NCBI GenBank assembly: GCA_016183885.1
Contig: JACPDS010000003.1
Location: forward strand, 1-6,859
DNA: 6,859 bases
Reading direction: 5' to 3'
Source: Armatimonadota bacterium
GTDB lineage: Bacteria > Vulcanimicrobiota > JACPDS01
Shown in pieces: positions 5,981 to 6,859 of the stretch (positions are counted from its first letter, which is position 1; every line of letters starts with the position of its first letter). The position numbers and the translations under genes are program-made. A model generated the notes under the pieces. That model was not told the DNA's origin, ran no database searches, and worked only from the letters and a program-made list of their open reading frames with translations.

Positions 5981-6778
5981 ATGAAATTAATTGTTTGTCT
6001 TAAACAAGTGCCGGATACAACAGATGTAAAAATCGATCCCCAAACCAATACTCTTAAAAGAGAAGGGGTGCGCTCAATTATTAACCCCTTTGATTTATAT
6101 GCTCTTGAAGAAGGAATTAAATTAAAAGAAAAATATTCAGGCGTTGTAATTGCCGTAACTATGGGACCCCCTCAAGCCAAATATGCTTTAGAGGAAGCTC
6201 TAGCTATAGGTGTAGATCAAGTTTTTCTTCTCTCAGATCGAGCTTTTGCCGGAAGCGATACTTTAGCTACCAGTTATATCATTTCTCAAGCTATAAAAAA
6301 AATTGGGAAATTTAATTTAATTATTTGCGGAAAGCAGGCTACAGACGGCGATACCGCTCAAGTAGGACCTGGAATAGCGGCTTATTTAAATTTACCCCAA
6401 ATTACCTTTGTAAGAAAAATTGAAGAGATTAACGAAAAATTTATTACTGCGGAACGCTTAACTGAAGAAGGTTATGATGTAATTAAAAGTAAACTGCCTT
6501 GTTTAATTACGGTGGTAAAAGAAATAAATACTCCTCGTCATCCTTCTTTAAAAGGTAAAATAAAAGCTAAAAGAACTAAAATTACCGCTTACGATTCTAA
6601 AGAATTAAATTGCGATCTTATTCGGACAGGATTACGCGGTTCGCCTACTTCAGTAGATAAAATATTTACTCCTCCGGTGAGGCCGGCTGGAGAAATCCTG
6701 CCGGCTAATTCAGAAAATATTAAAAAAATTGCTAAAATTATAAATAAAGAAATTGAGATAAAAAAAATATGTCCATAG
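5981..6778 (+). CDS. etfB: Electron transfer flavoprotein beta subunit
   Basis: The beta subunit of the soluble ETF heterodimer. The 265 residues are complete and of normal length. Motifs: MKLIVCLKQVPDT (1-13), the usual EtfB start, which fixes the ATG; SIINPFDLYALEEG (32-45); MGPPQA..ALEEALAIGVD (61-79); LLSDRAFAGSDTLATSY (83-99); ICGKQATDGDTAQVGP (115-130), the nucleotide/FAD phosphate loop; the ETF signature-like AERLTEEGYDVIKSKLPCLITV (157-178); and GLRGSPTSVDKIFTPP (217-232). The NPFDLYALE and DGDTAQVGP segments are those of the clostridial-type, FAD-carrying EtfB that includes bifurcating ETFs, rather than the AMP-binding mitochondrial type; I recognise this from memory of the family. 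The AGGAG at 5955-5959 is 21 nt from the ATG, too far to be a normal ribosome binding site. The stop overlaps the start of the next gene by 10 nt. Confidence 0.95.
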   Translation: MKLIVCLKQVPDTTDVKIDPQTNTLKREGVRSIINPFDLYALEEGIKLKEKYSGVVIAVTMGPPQAKYALEEALAIGVDQVFLLSDRAFAGSDTLATSYIISQAIKKIGKFNLIICGKQATDGDTAQVGPGIAAYLNLPQITFVRKIEEINEKFITAERLTEEGYDVIKSKLPCLITVVKEINTPRHPSLKGKIKAKRTKITAYDSKELNCDLIRTGLRGSPTSVDKIFTPPVRPAGEILPANSENIKKIAKIINKEIEIKKICP

Positions 6779-6859
6779 AAATTTTAGTTATTAAATGTAC
6801 CGGATGCGGACTTTGTCTTAAAAATTGTCCATTCGGGGCAATTAAAATAGAAAATAAAA
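6769..6859 (+). CDS. etfA: Ferredoxin-domain N-terminus, probably Fd-fused EtfA (partial)
   Basis: The ATG at 6769 lies inside the end of etfB (10-nt overlap, different frame), and the frame is open for 30 codons to the window edge. The visible residues contain C10xGC13xxC16xxxC20P followed by FGAIKIENK, half of a bacterial-type 2[4Fe-4S] ferredoxin. EtfA proteins with such an N-terminal ferredoxin domain are well known in anaerobes, and the place directly after etfB with translational overlap fits that. Only the ferredoxin head is seen, so a stand-alone ferredoxin cannot be excluded. In the fused form the clusters could pass electrons to or from the ETF flavins. Confidence 0.65.
   Translation, partial: MSIEILVIKCTGCGLCLKNCPFGAIKIENK

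Overview
This AT-rich window (roughly one third G+C by eye) comes from a bacterium using the standard code and ordinary Shine-Dalgarno sites. The gene content is that of a quinone-using or flavin-based energy metabolism: an ETF:quinone oxidoreductase, EtfB and a probable ferredoxin-fused EtfA, with phosphate uptake, glycolysis and tRNA-modification-family genes beside them. The sequence alone does not fix the phylum. The low G+C, terse spacing and clostridial-type EtfB beside a full-length ETF-QO suggest an uncultured lineage, but this is inference.

Layout. Positions 1-519 (minus) hold the N-terminal 173 codons of a YrdC/Sua5/YciO-family protein, cut by the window edge. Positions 520-866 are non-coding. 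They contain a compact ~190-bp element (570-759) with 17-bp terminal inverted repeats, a 9-bp inner inverted repeat and two oppositely oriented REP-like hairpins, followed by a plausible promoter. Positions 867-1352 (plus) encode an unrecognised 160-residue-class soluble protein. On the minus strand, reading from 4133 down to 1369, a compact cluster runs: DUF47 PhoU-like protein, PiT phosphate transporter, then a broken enolase gene. A 138-bp divergent intergenic region separates this from a plus-strand electron-transfer cluster: ETF-QO (4272-5933), etfB (5981-6778) and the start of an overlapping ferredoxin-domain gene, probably etfA (from 6769).

How the genes fit together. The DUF47 and PiT pair is a classic low-affinity phosphate uptake operon. 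The enolase downstream has lost about 60-70 codons, including the catalytic GGxHADN and QEF segments, and also carries a 4-nt frame-changing insertion, so as assembled it cannot make a normal enolase. EtfB and the downstream subunit should form the soluble ETF dimer. ETF-QO would link that dimer to the quinone pool, or, if the ETF is of the bifurcating type, take part in a FixABCX-like reaction.

The points most worth checking are the enolase lesion, the covarying REP hairpins inside the inverted-repeat element, and the extra cysteines in the ETF-QO ferredoxin domain together with the ferredoxin head on the next gene. I see no CRISPR array, rRNA, tRNA, transposase gene or obvious defence system.
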